A DNA stretch of 64,000 bases from an uncultured Alphaproteobacteria bacterium (GCA_934271715.1 CAKQRZ010000004.1:1-64000), one strand, 5' to 3'; shown: positions 6,985-16,595, numbered from the stretch's first letter. The notes: generated from the letters alone by a model not told the origin. Numbers and translations are program-made.

Positions 6985-7935
6985 TTAATTATTCAAGACA
7001 AACTCAACTCTTTCTTGCGGAGTCAAATTTTTCGGATAAGTTTCTTCAATTTTCTGCAAAATCGGCTGCAATCCGATGCCATTGGCAATCTGCACTGAAA
7101 GCCCCGGACGTGCATTTAATTCCAGCATCATCGGTCCGCGGTCGCGGTCTAAAACAATATCCGCGCCCAAATAGCCAAGTCCGGTCATTTCATACGCCTG
7201 CGCTCCGATTAGCAGATGTTCTTTCCACAACGGTACTTGCAGCTGCATTAAATCTGCGCCGGTATCGGGATGCAAAGCAATCGGCAGATTATGGCTGACA
7301 GCCTGCACCGCCTTGCCGGTTTTGATAGCCAATCCGACCCCGACAGCGCCTTGGTGCAAATTTGCGCGTCCGGCGGATTCTTTCGTTGCCAGTCTGGTCA
7401 TTGCCAAAGCCGGATAGCCTTTATAAACAATCAGGCGTACATCAGGAATCCCCTGATAGCTGAAATTTTTGAACACATCGGTAAAATGCACCAGCTCTTC
7501 AATAAGCGCCACATCATATTGTCCGCCCAAGCTATACAAACCGCTCAAAATGTTAGAAACATGCTGATAAACTTCTTTAAAGGTCAGCACCTTACCGGAT
7601 GGAGTAGTAAATATGCCGTTTTCATAATGCGCCACCACCAGCACGCCTTTACCTTCGCTGCCGTGAGCAGGCTTTATCACAAATTCGCTTTGTCCCTCAA
7701 TCAGCTGCAACAAATCTTTGACTTCATACTGATGTTCCACAATGCCAATCATGTGCGGAGTGTTAATATCTATGCTGTTTGCCAGCTTTTTAGTCTGCAC
7801 TTTGTCATCAACCAAAGGATACAGAGAGCGCTTATTGAATTTAGCTATGATATTATAGTTGCGCGCATTCATCCCCAGCACACCGGCTTGGCGCAGTTTT
7901 TTGGGTGAAACAAAGCCTTTGAAAAAATCAAACAT
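6985..7935 (-). CDS. RimK/alpha-L-glutamate ligase-like ATP-grasp protein
   Basis: A 316-residue ATP-grasp ligase. EFVIKPAHGSEGKGVLVV (about 85-102) is the lysine/glycine-rich nucleotide loop and MMLELNARPGLSVQIANG (about 268-285) the metal-binding strand. Members of this family add amino acids to peptides or proteins. It is preceded by 1 nt by an inactive-transglutaminase-7TM protein and, further upstream, a retropepsin-like lipoprotein. That gene trio is conserved in proteobacteria and has been interpreted as an envelope peptide-modification system; the substrate is unknown. Confidence 0.88.
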   Translation of the reverse strand: MFDFFKGFVSPKKLRQAGVLGMNARNYNIIAKFNKRSLYPLVDDKVQTKKLANSIDINTPHMIGIVEHQYEVKDLLQLIEGQSEFVIKPAHGSEGKGVLVVAHYENGIFTTPSGKVLTFKEVYQHVSNILSGLYSLGGQYDVALIEELVHFTDVFKNFSYQGIPDVRLIVYKGYPALAMTRLATKESAGRANLHQGAVGVGLAIKTGKAVQAVSHNLPIALHPDTGADLMQLQVPLWKEHLLIGAQAYEMTGLGYLGADIVLDRDRGPMMLELNARPGLSVQIANGIGLQPILQKIEETYPKNLTPQERVEFVLNN

Positions 7936-7936
7936 T

Positions 7937-9490
7937 TCATTTCTCCTTAGCGGCCACCGGAGCGAACCTTTTCAGTTCCGTTAAACGATAACCAGTATAT
8001 GTACCCAAAAGCATTACCACAAACAAAATAACCAAATTCCATTCGTTAAAGGCAAACATAATATGGCGGATATATTCATTGCTGATAACTCCGTATGTCA
8101 CAACAGCAACAAAAACGCTGTTTACCACCTGACGAACTGCGTTTCTTACGCCTTCTTCTTCCCATGTGATAGATGCGCGCTCAATAATCCACGCCGTAAT
8201 AATAATCGGGAAGAATACAGCCGAAGAAGCAATGCTGAAATTATATTGATACCCCAAAATTGTCAGCATCTGCATAATCAGAATCACGCAGATAACTACT
8301 GAGGAAATTCTCGGCACCAGCAGCAAATTCAAACGGGTAAGCATGGTGCGGATTAACAAACCGATTCCGATAATCAGTCCAAAACATACCAGACCTGGGA
8401 TAAATCCGGTTTTAACCAATGACATAGAAATCAGCATCGGCGTAAACGTTCCCATCGTCTGAATACCGATAACATTGCGCATCAGCACAATCAGCAAAAT
8501 CCCCAGAGGGAATATCATCAGCCATTTCAAGGTGTTTTGCTCCAAAGACGGCAAGTTATAAATCGTAAAGTCAAACCAGCGGCTGTTTTCATATTTAGCG
8601 CGGCTGCCGGCCATTTTGAATGAAGATACCACCGATTTTATAACCGAGAACTTAACTTTTGAATCATAACCGCCGGCAACGTCCAAAAGCGAATTGCCGC
8701 CGCGTTGAAAAATCACAAAACTTTTCGGCAAACCGGACTTTCCGGTGTTGATATCATAAATTTTCCACTTAGAACCCTCATACGCTTCAACCATTAAATC
8801 GGCGCTGGTCGCTCTTTTATTTTCACTAAGTTTAACACCGCGCACCACACGAGCCGGAATATTTTTTGCATTCAGCAAAAAGATGATTTTTTCCGCCATA
8901 ATCTGCGGATTCTTCTGCACCGGTAAAAATGAATCTACCTCAGGTGGCAAAGGCTGCTTATTAAGCACAGAAATCAATTTCTGAGCTTTTGTTTCGCCTT
9001 CTTCGTCATTAGCCAAAGTCCAAATAGCTTTCACCATTTCTTCTTGCTGTTCATCATCATAGCGAACTTTTACATCAGCAGGTCTGTCGCTGATTTCTTT
9101 GCCGCTGGTATCTTCATTATCATAAATCATAATACGATAATAAACATCTTGTTTCACGGCACGAGCGGCAGATTTCATAATCACACGATGATTTTTTTCA
9201 TCGGTTTTAACCTCATATCCCGGAGCCACGACATCTGCGCTCAAAATTTTATATTCTTTGCTGATTCGCGGGGTAGAAAGCGAAACTTCTATCGGGTCGC
9301 CTGTAGGTTTGAATGAAACATGGGCGTCCACCGTCCAAACATCCGTACGCTCTTGCGGACGAAAACTAAACCCCCAATAAACAATTTTATAGTAAGTAGC
9401 CACAGCTGCCGCCGCAACCGAAAGCAGTAATAATATTGTCAAGATTCCGCGAACAGAGATAATTTTTTTCAGCATAATTCCAGTCCTCAA
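7937..9490 (-). CDS. inactive transglutaminase fused to a seven-helix membrane domain
   Basis: 517 residues. An N-terminal membrane helix (about 12-30) is followed by a periplasmic transglutaminase-like domain (about 130-265) without a recognisable Cys-His-Asp triad. Seven hydrophobic helices follow from about 325 to 500, ending in a short cytoplasmic tail. Such proteins always neighbour RimK-like ligases and retropepsin-like proteases, as here. It likely senses or binds an envelope peptide and couples to the cytoplasmic ligase. The start could be the internal MLKKII six codons in, which better fits a membrane anchor. Confidence 0.85.
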   Translation of the reverse strand: MRTGIMLKKIISVRGILTILLLLSVAAAAVATYYKIVYWGFSFRPQERTDVWTVDAHVSFKPTGDPIEVSLSTPRISKEYKILSADVVAPGYEVKTDEKNHRVIMKSAARAVKQDVYYRIMIYDNEDTSGKEISDRPADVKVRYDDEQQEEMVKAIWTLANDEEGETKAQKLISVLNKQPLPPEVDSFLPVQKNPQIMAEKIIFLLNAKNIPARVVRGVKLSENKRATSADLMVEAYEGSKWKIYDINTGKSGLPKSFVIFQRGGNSLLDVAGGYDSKVKFSVIKSVVSSFKMAGSRAKYENSRWFDFTIYNLPSLEQNTLKWLMIFPLGILLIVLMRNVIGIQTMGTFTPMLISMSLVKTGFIPGLVCFGLIIGIGLLIRTMLTRLNLLLVPRISSVVICVILIMQMLTILGYQYNFSIASSAVFFPIIITAWIIERASITWEEEGVRNAVRQVVNSVFVAVVTYGVISNEYIRHIMFAFNEWNLVILFVVMLLGTYTGYRLTELKRFAPVAAKEK

Positions 9491-9525
9491 ATAAAAAACG
9501 GCAGAATAAGATTCCGCCTTTTAAC

Positions 9526-10062
9526 CTATTTCAGAGTATTTGATAATGTCACATCAACAATAGCACGGCCATACAGCACATTGCGTCCGACAAGGGTTTG
9601 ATATTCAAACTTTTCACGCTCGGCAATTGTAAAATTTGCTCTGAACACATCTTTGCCCATACGCACTTCCATTTCCACCATCGGACGTTTTTCTCTTTCG
9701 CCGATTCGTTTGATTTTAGTATTTTTCAACAAAGGTTTTTCAAATGTATACTTTTCTTTTGTGGCGCGGTTTACTACTGTGAATGAAACCCAGCGTCTGC
9801 CGTCGCGCTCAAAAGGTTTTATGTCTTCGGCATCCAGCGAAGATGTTGTCGCGCCGGTATCAATACGCGACATAAACGGCGATTTCATCGGCAGCAAATA
9901 AATAGGCTCAACTTCTCCAATCACATTATCAGGCATCACTTTCACCACTTGTTTTTCTTTTGCCGTATTCGGCACGATTCCCGGCGCCATTTTAATTTCA
10001 GAAGATGTGCATCCGGCCAAAACAAACACCAATAAGATGTGTTTTAAATTTAACATATTCAC
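9526..10062 (-). CDS. retropepsin-like protease, predicted lipoprotein (RimB/'ATP-dependent zinc protease' family)
   Basis: The signal peptide ends in a lipobox (LVFVLAGC, Cys about 18), so it is predicted to be lipid-anchored. SRIDTGATTSSLDAEDI (about 64-80) is the DTGA catalytic loop of retropepsin-type aspartic proteases. Families of this kind are often mislabelled ATP-dependent zinc proteases. It is the first gene of the leftward trio with the 7TM and ATP-grasp genes. A ligase plus protease pair suggests addition and trimming of the same peptide. Confidence 0.85.
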   Translation of the reverse strand: MNMLNLKHILLVFVLAGCTSSEIKMAPGIVPNTAKEKQVVKVMPDNVIGEVEPIYLLPMKSPFMSRIDTGATTSSLDAEDIKPFERDGRRWVSFTVVNRATKEKYTFEKPLLKNTKIKRIGEREKRPMVEMEVRMGKDVFRANFTIAEREKFEYQTLVGRNVLYGRAIVDVTLSNTLK

Positions 10063-10127
10063 CTCAAAATTTCAAAAAAATATTGTAGGTTTAGTAATCC
10101 CCTATTTTTTGCCTAAAGTAAAGCAAA

Positions 10128-10170
10128 AAAATAAAAATACCGACTAATTAACAGCCGGTATTTTCATTTA
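10128..10170 (-). terminator. intrinsic terminator after porin gene
   Basis: On the minus strand AAAATACCG pairs with CGGTATTTT around a 13-nt loop, just beyond the porin stop codon. Confidence 0.8.
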
Positions 10171-10182
10171 TTAAGCTTTTAA

Positions 10183-11325
10183 CTAGAAAAATACTGTCAA
10201 TCGCAAAGAGCTGACGCTGCCGTAATCCGATTTTTTATTAAGCGCCGGATTAAAATAAAATTGAAAGTCCGGCGTTATTGTCGCCCATTTAGAAATTCCC
10301 CACGCCCAATAGGCTTCAACCACTTGTTCGGCTTTATGATACGTTTTAGAGCCAACGGCTTTTTCATCTATTTTATTATAGGCATATGCCAAGCCGATTT
10401 GGTCTAGTTCATTGCGGTTCAGCGGATTATTATAAATAAAACCGGCAGCATAAGTTTGATTTGTTGTAATAACGTGTCCGCTAACTCCATTAAGACGCGC
10501 AAAAAAAGCCAATTTTTCGTTTAAACTTTGCTGAATATTGATTGACCACCCGTTTGTCGTTTGCGGTTGTTCTTTCACCGCCGGTTGATTATAGAGCATA
10601 ATAGAATACTGCCCAGCACCTAATCCTTTAATAGTCGGATTGTAGCCGATTTGACCAAACGTGGTAAAATGCTTTTTATTCAGACGATTAACCCGAATAC
10701 TCGGCGCCTCTATATTTGTGGCATCCTGAAAACCGGCGGTAAACGACCAGTTATCCGGCGTTGCCTGCACATAGGCGCCCAATCCGGCAGAAGAATAAGT
10801 CGCGCTGCCGTTTTGTGACAAAGAAAAGTTTAGAAAATTTACTTGCTGATTACCGTCATAATCCGTGCCGTCAAACATAAACAAATTATATTGACCGGCT
10901 CCAAAAGTCAGCCAATTATATTGTTTGGGAAATTGATAGGTATAATAAAGTCCGGCAAAACTTTGTTCATGGACATTAAAATCATTTATCGGCGTCACTA
11001 AACCGCTGCGGTTTTGAATGTCTTCCGCCGAATGTCCTCCGTAATAAATACTATTATACGCAAAATTCAAAGTCCCTGTGCCGTATTCATTTTCAAACGT
11101 TGTCCATGTTATTGACGGATACAGATACGACTGCACAGCGTTGTTATGTCCGCTTGGAGAAGTCCGCTGCCCCAAAACGGAATAAGTCAAACTGTAATCA
11201 AGATTATATTCCTTGTTCAGCCAATTTTTGAAAGATAAATAATCTTCTCCCAAAGAAGACTGAGCCGCATTGACATTTCCGCTTAATAATAACAGTCCCA
11301 AAGTTCCGATAAAAATTTTTTTCAT
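10183..11325 (-). CDS. OprB-like carbohydrate porin
   Basis: 380 residues with a cleavable signal peptide (MKKIFIGTLGLLLLSGNVNA). The body consists of alternating amphipathic strands ending in the aromatic VFF typical of outer-membrane beta barrels. The GQYNLFMFDGTDYDG, FAGFQDAT-like and WAWGISKWATITPDFQFYFNP stretches match the carbohydrate-selective porin family. It probably brings sugars through the outer membrane, which fits the sugar kinase and MFS permease 3-5 kb away. It has its own terminator and is a single-gene unit. Confidence 0.82.
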   Translation of the reverse strand: MKKIFIGTLGLLLLSGNVNAAQSSLGEDYLSFKNWLNKEYNLDYSLTYSVLGQRTSPSGHNNAVQSYLYPSITWTTFENEYGTGTLNFAYNSIYYGGHSAEDIQNRSGLVTPINDFNVHEQSFAGLYYTYQFPKQYNWLTFGAGQYNLFMFDGTDYDGNQQVNFLNFSLSQNGSATYSSAGLGAYVQATPDNWSFTAGFQDATNIEAPSIRVNRLNKKHFTTFGQIGYNPTIKGLGAGQYSIMLYNQPAVKEQPQTTNGWSINIQQSLNEKLAFFARLNGVSGHVITTNQTYAAGFIYNNPLNRNELDQIGLAYAYNKIDEKAVGSKTYHKAEQVVEAYWAWGISKWATITPDFQFYFNPALNKKSDYGSVSSLRLTVFF

Positions 11326-11376
11326 AGCATATTTCCTCTGTTTTTAATTTTTGAGAAATATATGCTTTGATTTTTC

Positions 11377-11403
11377 AAAAAAAAGAGGCTGAAAACCAGC
11401 CTC
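11377..11403 (-). terminator. intrinsic terminator after gcrA
   Basis: On the minus strand GAGGCTG-gtttt-CAGCCTC is followed by eight T. Confidence 0.85.
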
Positions 11404-11421
11404 ATAACTTTTTTTATCAAT

Positions 11422-11877
11422 TTATTTTTTTGTCGCTTTCACATAAGCCATGTTGGCGTGCTCTTCGCAATAAGTCTGTCCCATACGGACTTTTTTTCCG
11501 CAAAAGCAAAAATCTTCATCTCTTGGGTCGCCCAGAGGCCAGCGGCAAGTATGACTATCCAGCTCCATCAATTTTACATGATGACCGCCTTTATGAACTT
11601 TTTTCGGCGCTTTAACTTCTGCAACCGGCTCCTCTTCTTCCGGCAAAATTTCTTCCGGAGTTTCTATTGCCGGAGCTTCTGCCGCAATTTCTTCAGCCGG
11701 AGCAGTTTCATCATCTTTCTTTTTGATTGGAGACGGTCTGGCTTTCAGGCACAAACGATGCACTTTTCCGACAATAGAATTTTTTGAAACACCCAATTTC
11801 TTGGCAATTTCATTTGCGGTCAAGCCCTCCAGCCACATTTGGCGCAACCCTTCAACCATTTCTTCTGTCCAAGCCAT
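11422..11877 (-). CDS. gcrA: GcrA cell-cycle regulator
   Basis: The N-terminal 45 residues (MAWTEEMVEGLRQMWLEGLTANEIAKKLG...) are the GcrA helix-turn-helix. The C-terminal end CRWPLGDPRDEDFCFCGKK and YCEEHA is the family's sigma70-binding/Cys-rich module. A Glu/Pro-rich linker separates them. GcrA is confined to alphaproteobacteria and acts with RNA polymerase at GANTC-methylated promoters in the cell cycle, so this gene fixes the taxonomic class. It is monocistronic with a strong terminator. Confidence 0.95.
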   Translation of the reverse strand: MAWTEEMVEGLRQMWLEGLTANEIAKKLGVSKNSIVGKVHRLCLKARPSPIKKKDDETAPAEEIAAEAPAIETPEEILPEEEEPVAEVKAPKKVHKGGHHVKLMELDSHTCRWPLGDPRDEDFCFCGKKVRMGQTYCEEHANMAYVKATKK

Positions 11878-12006
11878 TTCAAATCTCCTAAAATTATCTT
11901 TTTTTAGATTTTTACAAAATTATTTATTTTATGTCTAGTTAAAAATCCGCAATTTGTCACTTTTTTTTAATAAATATGCATTAACTTGTTTTTCAGGGAG
12001 AAATTT

Positions 12007-13251
12007 ATGCGGCTGTTTATTTTTATAAGTCTGTTGTTTTTAGCGTTTCCTTGTCAGGCTCAAATCAAGGAATATCAGCATTTGTACGACATAAATCCGG
12101 ATGAAGAAATCCCTATGCTGTGGCGCCTGCAGAAAGAATACCGCAAATTCCGCAGCGACTATGACTGGCACTATGATTACAACTGGAACATTCCTCCGGT
12201 ATTTGATAAAGAGTTTGCTCAAAATATTGAACGATTCGGCAAAGTGGAAAAACGTATAGACAATCCTGATGAAGAAGACATTTTAAGAGAACTGCGCCGC
12301 CTGCCGCCAGAGTTTTATCCTTATATCGGTCCGGTTCTGCACACGCTTCCCGGGCTGTCCGGAAAAGTTCTGGATCTTCCAGGCATAAAAGAAACCAAGC
12401 ACAAATTTCCTAAGCGCATTGCCTCAAAGCTGGCCGCCATTCCGGATATTGAGTTTTTATCTCCGGGGCTGTACATATATTTAATGCCGGAGCTGTTCGG
12501 CGAAGGCTCAAACACCCGAGAGTTTCCGCAGTCGGTCAGCAAATATCCCAACCTGCCGCCTATCCGCATAAAAAAAGAACTGCTCGCCGCGGCTCTTAAA
12601 GAAGTTCCGCCCGAAAACTTTGCCATAGACAAACCGGAACAGCCGGAAGATTTAGGCATCCGCCACTATTCCGCCGACGCAGGCACTCCGCTTTCTAAAG
12701 CCGATGTCCAAGCTTTTATCGCCACTATTGACGGGCTGGCAAATTTTTCCGCCGACCTTAAAACTAAAGTAAAATATATTTCCCTGAACAGCCTTATGAA
12801 TTATTGGGATGAAAAAAACGGCACCGATAAAAACGTGGCTTTTTTAAAAACCATGGTTAACCCGTGCCAAACTTTAGCCCGCAAAATAAAATGGCTCGGC
12901 GCCCGCAGTCAGTTTCAAGACGTTATATCGCCGCAGGCTTTCGGCTTGGACGACTGGGCGTACACCTGCGATAAAACACTTAAAGCCCTGCGCGCCGTCA
13001 GCCAAAGCAATGCCGAAACCACAGCTATGAATATTGCAAAAAAAGGCTATATTTATGACATGATAAATCAAACCGGCTATTACACGCCGGAAGAGCGCCA
13101 AGCCCACAAATATTTTATTGAAGCCTCAATTCAGCTGTATCAGACCACGCCGGAAAATAAAGAAGCCGTGCGTCCCTATGCTGCTGAGCTAAACAAAAAG
13201 CTTGCGGTTTTCGGCGCTAATCTTCTCGGCAGTCCGCTGATTCTGCCTTAA
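12007..13251 (+). CDS. exported protein of unknown function
   Basis: I do not recognise this protein. ATG 12007 is preferred over upstream TTG 11986 because AGGGAG lies 7-12 nt before it and the protein then begins directly with a signal peptide (MRLFIFISLLFLAFPCQAQ). The mature part, about 395 residues, is rich in Tyr, Pro and charged residues, with a YDWHYDYNWN segment near residue 60 and a more helical second half. No lipobox and no later membrane helix. Predicted soluble periplasmic protein. It stands alone, 28 codons' worth of spacer from the next gene. Confidence 0.75.
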   Translation: MRLFIFISLLFLAFPCQAQIKEYQHLYDINPDEEIPMLWRLQKEYRKFRSDYDWHYDYNWNIPPVFDKEFAQNIERFGKVEKRIDNPDEEDILRELRRLPPEFYPYIGPVLHTLPGLSGKVLDLPGIKETKHKFPKRIASKLAAIPDIEFLSPGLYIYLMPELFGEGSNTREFPQSVSKYPNLPPIRIKKELLAAALKEVPPENFAIDKPEQPEDLGIRHYSADAGTPLSKADVQAFIATIDGLANFSADLKTKVKYISLNSLMNYWDEKNGTDKNVAFLKTMVNPCQTLARKIKWLGARSQFQDVISPQAFGLDDWAYTCDKTLKALRAVSQSNAETTAMNIAKKGYIYDMINQTGYYTPEERQAHKYFIEASIQLYQTTPENKEAVRPYAAELNKKLAVFGANLLGSPLILP

Positions 13252-13345
13252 ACATAAATACCTACCTGCTATGCCGATTTTCTGCTTTACCTTTTTTGCA
13301 AAAGATAATATACTTTATCTGCAAAAGTAAGTAAGGAGAAAAATT

Positions 13346-13825
13346 ATGAATGAAACTATTTATTACCATTTCAAAAAAAATTACGTTTGGCTTGTTTTGA
13401 ATATTTTGGCCTTGACCGTGCTTTGTTCCTGCCTGTTTTGCAGTCTTTCTTATGCTTATTGGTGGGAATTTCAGACTTTGTTCGGCGTACTGATTTTTTC
13501 TCTTTTAATCTGGATTTATAAATACGCCACCAAACAGGTTATGGCTGTAATTACCGACGACACTATTAAAATAGACCATTCTAATCCGATTGCTTGGAAA
13601 GACATTGAAGTCGGCGAAGAGCGCATGGTAAAATGCTGCGGCAAAGAGCGCCGTGTGATTGTGCTGATTCCAAAGAAAGGCATTGATTATAAATATAGCT
13701 TTTTGCAAAAGCATAACGGCGATTTCACTCCATTCTGCCTGCCTCTTTACGGGCTTTTAACTCCGGAAGATGAAGAAAAAGTATTCCGCATTGTGGCTCA
13801 CAAAGTCGGCTTAAAGGCCTTGTAA
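13346..13825 (+). CDS. small two-helix membrane protein, unknown function
   Basis: 159 residues. Two hydrophobic helices (about 13-35 and 42-60) are followed by about 95 cytoplasmic residues with a beta-rich look (VMAVITDDTIKIDH, RRVIVLIPKK). This resembles membrane-anchored PH-like/YcxB-type proteins, but I would not assign a family. GGAG sits 8 nt before the ATG. The next gene, a histidine phosphatase, starts 3 nt after its stop, so the two are co-transcribed. Confidence 0.75.
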   Translation: MNETIYYHFKKNYVWLVLNILALTVLCSCLFCSLSYAYWWEFQTLFGVLIFSLLIWIYKYATKQVMAVITDDTIKIDHSNPIAWKDIEVGEERMVKCCGKERRVIVLIPKKGIDYKYSFLQKHNGDFTPFCLPLYGLLTPEDEEKVFRIVAHKVGLKAL

Positions 13826-13828
13826 TCC

Positions 13829-14404
13829 ATGCGCAAAGACTTTTACGTTTTCCGCCACGGCGAAACCGAATTTAACGTTCAGCACCGCCAGCAAGGCTCC
13901 GGCATTGATATGGATTTAACCCCAAAAGGCAAGGCGCAGGCGCTGGTTCTGGCGGCAAAGCTGAAGCCGTATCGTCTGGAAGCAATTTTCAGCAGCCCGC
14001 TCAAACGGGCTTTGCAGACGGCGCAGGCTGCAGCCGCTTCTTTTGCCTGTCCGGTTATCATAAAAGAAGATTTGCGCGAATGCTTTTACGGCGACGCCGA
14101 GGGCATGCTGCAGCCGGAGCTGGCCGCTGAATATCCGGAAGTTTACAATAACTGGAGCAACCCTGAGGTTTGGGATATTGCCTATCCTAACGGCGAAAGC
14201 AAACAAGCGGCGCTGTCGCGGGTTTGGAAACAAATAGAAAAATTGCTGCAGGAGCCTTACAGCGTTTGCGGAATTGCTATCCACGGCGGCACCATGGGCA
14301 GCCTCCTGAACTATCTGCATTATGACTTTGCAAAAATAGAAAACTGCGCGGCTTTTCATTTGGTTTATGACGGCGGCTGGCGCATATACGGCGATTTGTT
14401 TTAA
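13829..14404 (+). CDS. histidine phosphatase family protein (phosphoglycerate mutase-like)
   Basis: FRHGETEFN (about 8-16) is the RHG phosphohistidine loop, RECFYGDAEGM carries the acidic proton donor region and IAIHGGTMGSLL the second catalytic His. At 191 residues it fits the broad-specificity phosphatase branch (CobC/GpmB-like). A paralogue lies at 24432-25019. Its true substrate cannot be read from the sequence. Confidence 0.88.
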   Translation: MRKDFYVFRHGETEFNVQHRQQGSGIDMDLTPKGKAQALVLAAKLKPYRLEAIFSSPLKRALQTAQAAAASFACPVIIKEDLRECFYGDAEGMLQPELAAEYPEVYNNWSNPEVWDIAYPNGESKQAALSRVWKQIEKLLQEPYSVCGIAIHGGTMGSLLNYLHYDFAKIENCAAFHLVYDGGWRIYGDLF

Positions 14405-14408
14405 TATT

Positions 14409-14436
14409 TCCGGTGGTTTTACACCGCCTTTTTTGT
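14409..14436 (+). terminator. intrinsic terminator after histidine phosphatase
   Basis: CGGTG-gtttta-CACCG followed by CCTTTTTT. Confidence 0.75.
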
Positions 14437-14495
14437 TGGATTTTAACCTTAAAATATGTTAAATTAAAACTATATTATTAGCAAAGGAGGCAAAA

Positions 14496-15353
14496 ATGAC
14501 CAAACCTGTTGTTGTAGGAATCGGCGAACTTCTGTGGGATATGCTGCCCGAGGGCAAGCGTGCGGGCGGAGCGCCGATTAACTTTGTATATAACGCCACA
14601 CAGCTCGGCGCCGACGGCTATGCAATCAGCGCAGTCGGCAAAGACGCCTTGGGCGATGAAATCATTAAAGAACTGGAAAAAAGCCATATTCATCATGTGC
14701 TGGAACGCAACGACTACCCGACCAGTATTGTGGAAGTTGTGCTGAACAACGGTATTCCGGCCTATACCATAGTAGAGGGTGTGGCTTGGGACCATTTAGA
14801 CGCCACCGCCGAAGAAATCGCCGTAGTGCAGAAAGCCGACGCCGTCTGCTTTGGAACTTTGGCTCTGCGCTCGCCGCAAACCCGTCAGGCCGTTATCACG
14901 CTTTTGAAAAACGCTCCGCAGGCTGCCTATAAGCTTTTTGACGTCAATCTGCGCAGCAATTACTATTCAAAAGAGCTGATTGACGAACTTCTGCAAGAAG
15001 CCAATGTTTTCAAAATCAATGATGAAGAGATGGTCAAAGTTCAGGAATTATTCGGCTTGCATCTTTCCGATGAAGAAATATGCAAATGGTTTATTCAAAA
15101 ATACGATTTACGCTATTTGATTTTTACCGCCGGAGAAAAATACAGCATTGTTTACTCAGCCGGCGGCGAAAAATCATATTTAGATACGCCTAAAGTCAAA
15201 GTTGCCGACACAGTCGGCGCCGGCGATTCGTTTTCTGCCGGATTCGTAATGGGACTTTTAACCGGAAAATCCATGCGCGAAGCTCATAAGCAGGCTGTTG
15301 CCACCGCGGCGTTTGTCTGCACCAAGAGCGGAGCTTGGCCTGAGTATGAATAA
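14496..15353 (+). CDS. PfkB-family carbohydrate kinase, probably fructokinase
   Basis: 285 residues. GIGELLWDMLPEGKRAGGAPINF (N-terminal sugar-binding GG motif) and DTVGAGDSFSAGFVMGLL (about 240-257, PfkB signature 2 with the catalytic Asp) are intact. The GELLWD...GGAP.N pattern is typical of fructokinases. AAAGGAGG precedes the ATG. It is 21 nt upstream of an MFS permease, and together they look like a hexose uptake and phosphorylation operon. Confidence 0.85.
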   Translation: MTKPVVVGIGELLWDMLPEGKRAGGAPINFVYNATQLGADGYAISAVGKDALGDEIIKELEKSHIHHVLERNDYPTSIVEVVLNNGIPAYTIVEGVAWDHLDATAEEIAVVQKADAVCFGTLALRSPQTRQAVITLLKNAPQAAYKLFDVNLRSNYYSKELIDELLQEANVFKINDEEMVKVQELFGLHLSDEEICKWFIQKYDLRYLIFTAGEKYSIVYSAGGEKSYLDTPKVKVADTVGAGDSFSAGFVMGLLTGKSMREAHKQAVATAAFVCTKSGAWPEYE

Positions 15354-15374
15354 ATCCGCAAAAGGAGAAAAGCT

Positions 15375-16520
15375 ATGATTAAAAACGATTCGCTCAAAAA
15401 ACTGATACCGATTATGTTTGCCTTTTTTGCCATGGGTGCCGTAGACTTTGTCGGTATTGCCACCAACTATGTCAAAGCTGACTTTGCCCTTTCTGACACT
15501 ATGGCAAACCTTTTTACCTCTATGACATTTTTCTGGTTTTTAATTTTTTCGGTGCCGACCGGCCTGCTGATGAACAAAATCGGACGCCGCAAAACCGTGC
15601 TGCTGAGTTTGGTTATTACCATGCTGGCTTTGGTTTTGCCGATGTTTGACTACAGTATGATTATCATCATGATTTCATTTTCGCTTTTGGGTATCGGCAA
15701 CACCATTATGCAGGTTTCATTAAATCCGCTGGTTTCCAACATTGTTTCTAAAGATAAAATGTCCAGCGCCCTCACTTTCGGACAGTTCATTAAAGCCACA
15801 GCTTCATTCGCAGCGCCGATTCTCGCCGGCTGGGGAGCGATTCATTTCGGTAAATGGCAGATTCTGTTCCCGTTCTTTTTAGCCGAAACCATTCTCGCCT
15901 TTATTCTGCTGTCGCGTGAAAAAATCGCCGAAACCGAAGTGGGTAAAACTTCAGGCTTCAAAGAATGCGCCATGCTTTTGGGCAACGGCACGATTTTCCT
16001 TTGCTTTATGGCTGTAATGTGCCATGTGGGCTTGGATGTAGGCACCAATGTAACAACGCCTAAACTGCTCATGCAAAAACTGGGCTGGACTTTGGAACAA
16101 GCCGGCTATGCCACCAGCATATATTTCTTTTTCCGCACTATCGGCAGTTTCAGCGGCGCTTATATTTTAGCAAAATACTCTAACCATAAATATTTTTTAG
16201 GCAGCGTTATTTTGATGACTGCCGCCTTAATCGGCATCTTTATGTTTAACAGCAAAGAACTGCTTTATATTTGCATTGCCTGTGTCGGCTACGGCAACGC
16301 CAATATTTTTCCGGTTGTCTTTTCGCAGGCCATGAAAACCATGCCTCATCACGGCAACGAGGTTTCCGGCTTGATGATTATGGGGATTTTCGGCGGCACG
16401 GTATTTCCGCTGCTGATGGGCATTGCCTCCGATTTTGCCAACAACCAGCACGGCGCGGTTGCGGTTATGCTGCTTTGCGCTCTGTATCTGCTGGCCATGA
16501 GCCGAAAGGTTAAAGACTGA
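15375..16520 (+). CDS. MFS transporter, FucP/sugar-permease type
   Basis: 381 residues with 12 predicted membrane helices. The motif NKIGRRKTVLL after helix 2 is the MFS loop signature. The pattern resembles the fucose/glucose:H+ symporter (FHS) group. AAAGGAGAAAAG lies just before the ATG and the PfkB kinase precedes it, so a monosaccharide (fructose most simply) is the likely cargo. Confidence 0.82.
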   Translation: MIKNDSLKKLIPIMFAFFAMGAVDFVGIATNYVKADFALSDTMANLFTSMTFFWFLIFSVPTGLLMNKIGRRKTVLLSLVITMLALVLPMFDYSMIIIMISFSLLGIGNTIMQVSLNPLVSNIVSKDKMSSALTFGQFIKATASFAAPILAGWGAIHFGKWQILFPFFLAETILAFILLSREKIAETEVGKTSGFKECAMLLGNGTIFLCFMAVMCHVGLDVGTNVTTPKLLMQKLGWTLEQAGYATSIYFFFRTIGSFSGAYILAKYSNHKYFLGSVILMTAALIGIFMFNSKELLYICIACVGYGNANIFPVVFSQAMKTMPHHGNEVSGLMIMGIFGGTVFPLLMGIASDFANNQHGAVAVMLLCALYLLAMSRKVKD

Positions 16521-16595
16521 GTTTTTATAAATAGCTATTGTAATACGGCCGAAAATATGTTTTAATCATATAAAAACATATAGGGAGTTAACGCC

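Noticed and set aside
7110..7908. Plus-strand ORFs opposite the ATP-grasp gene
   Set aside because: Antisense frames with no coding features, produced by the codon bias of the real minus-strand gene.
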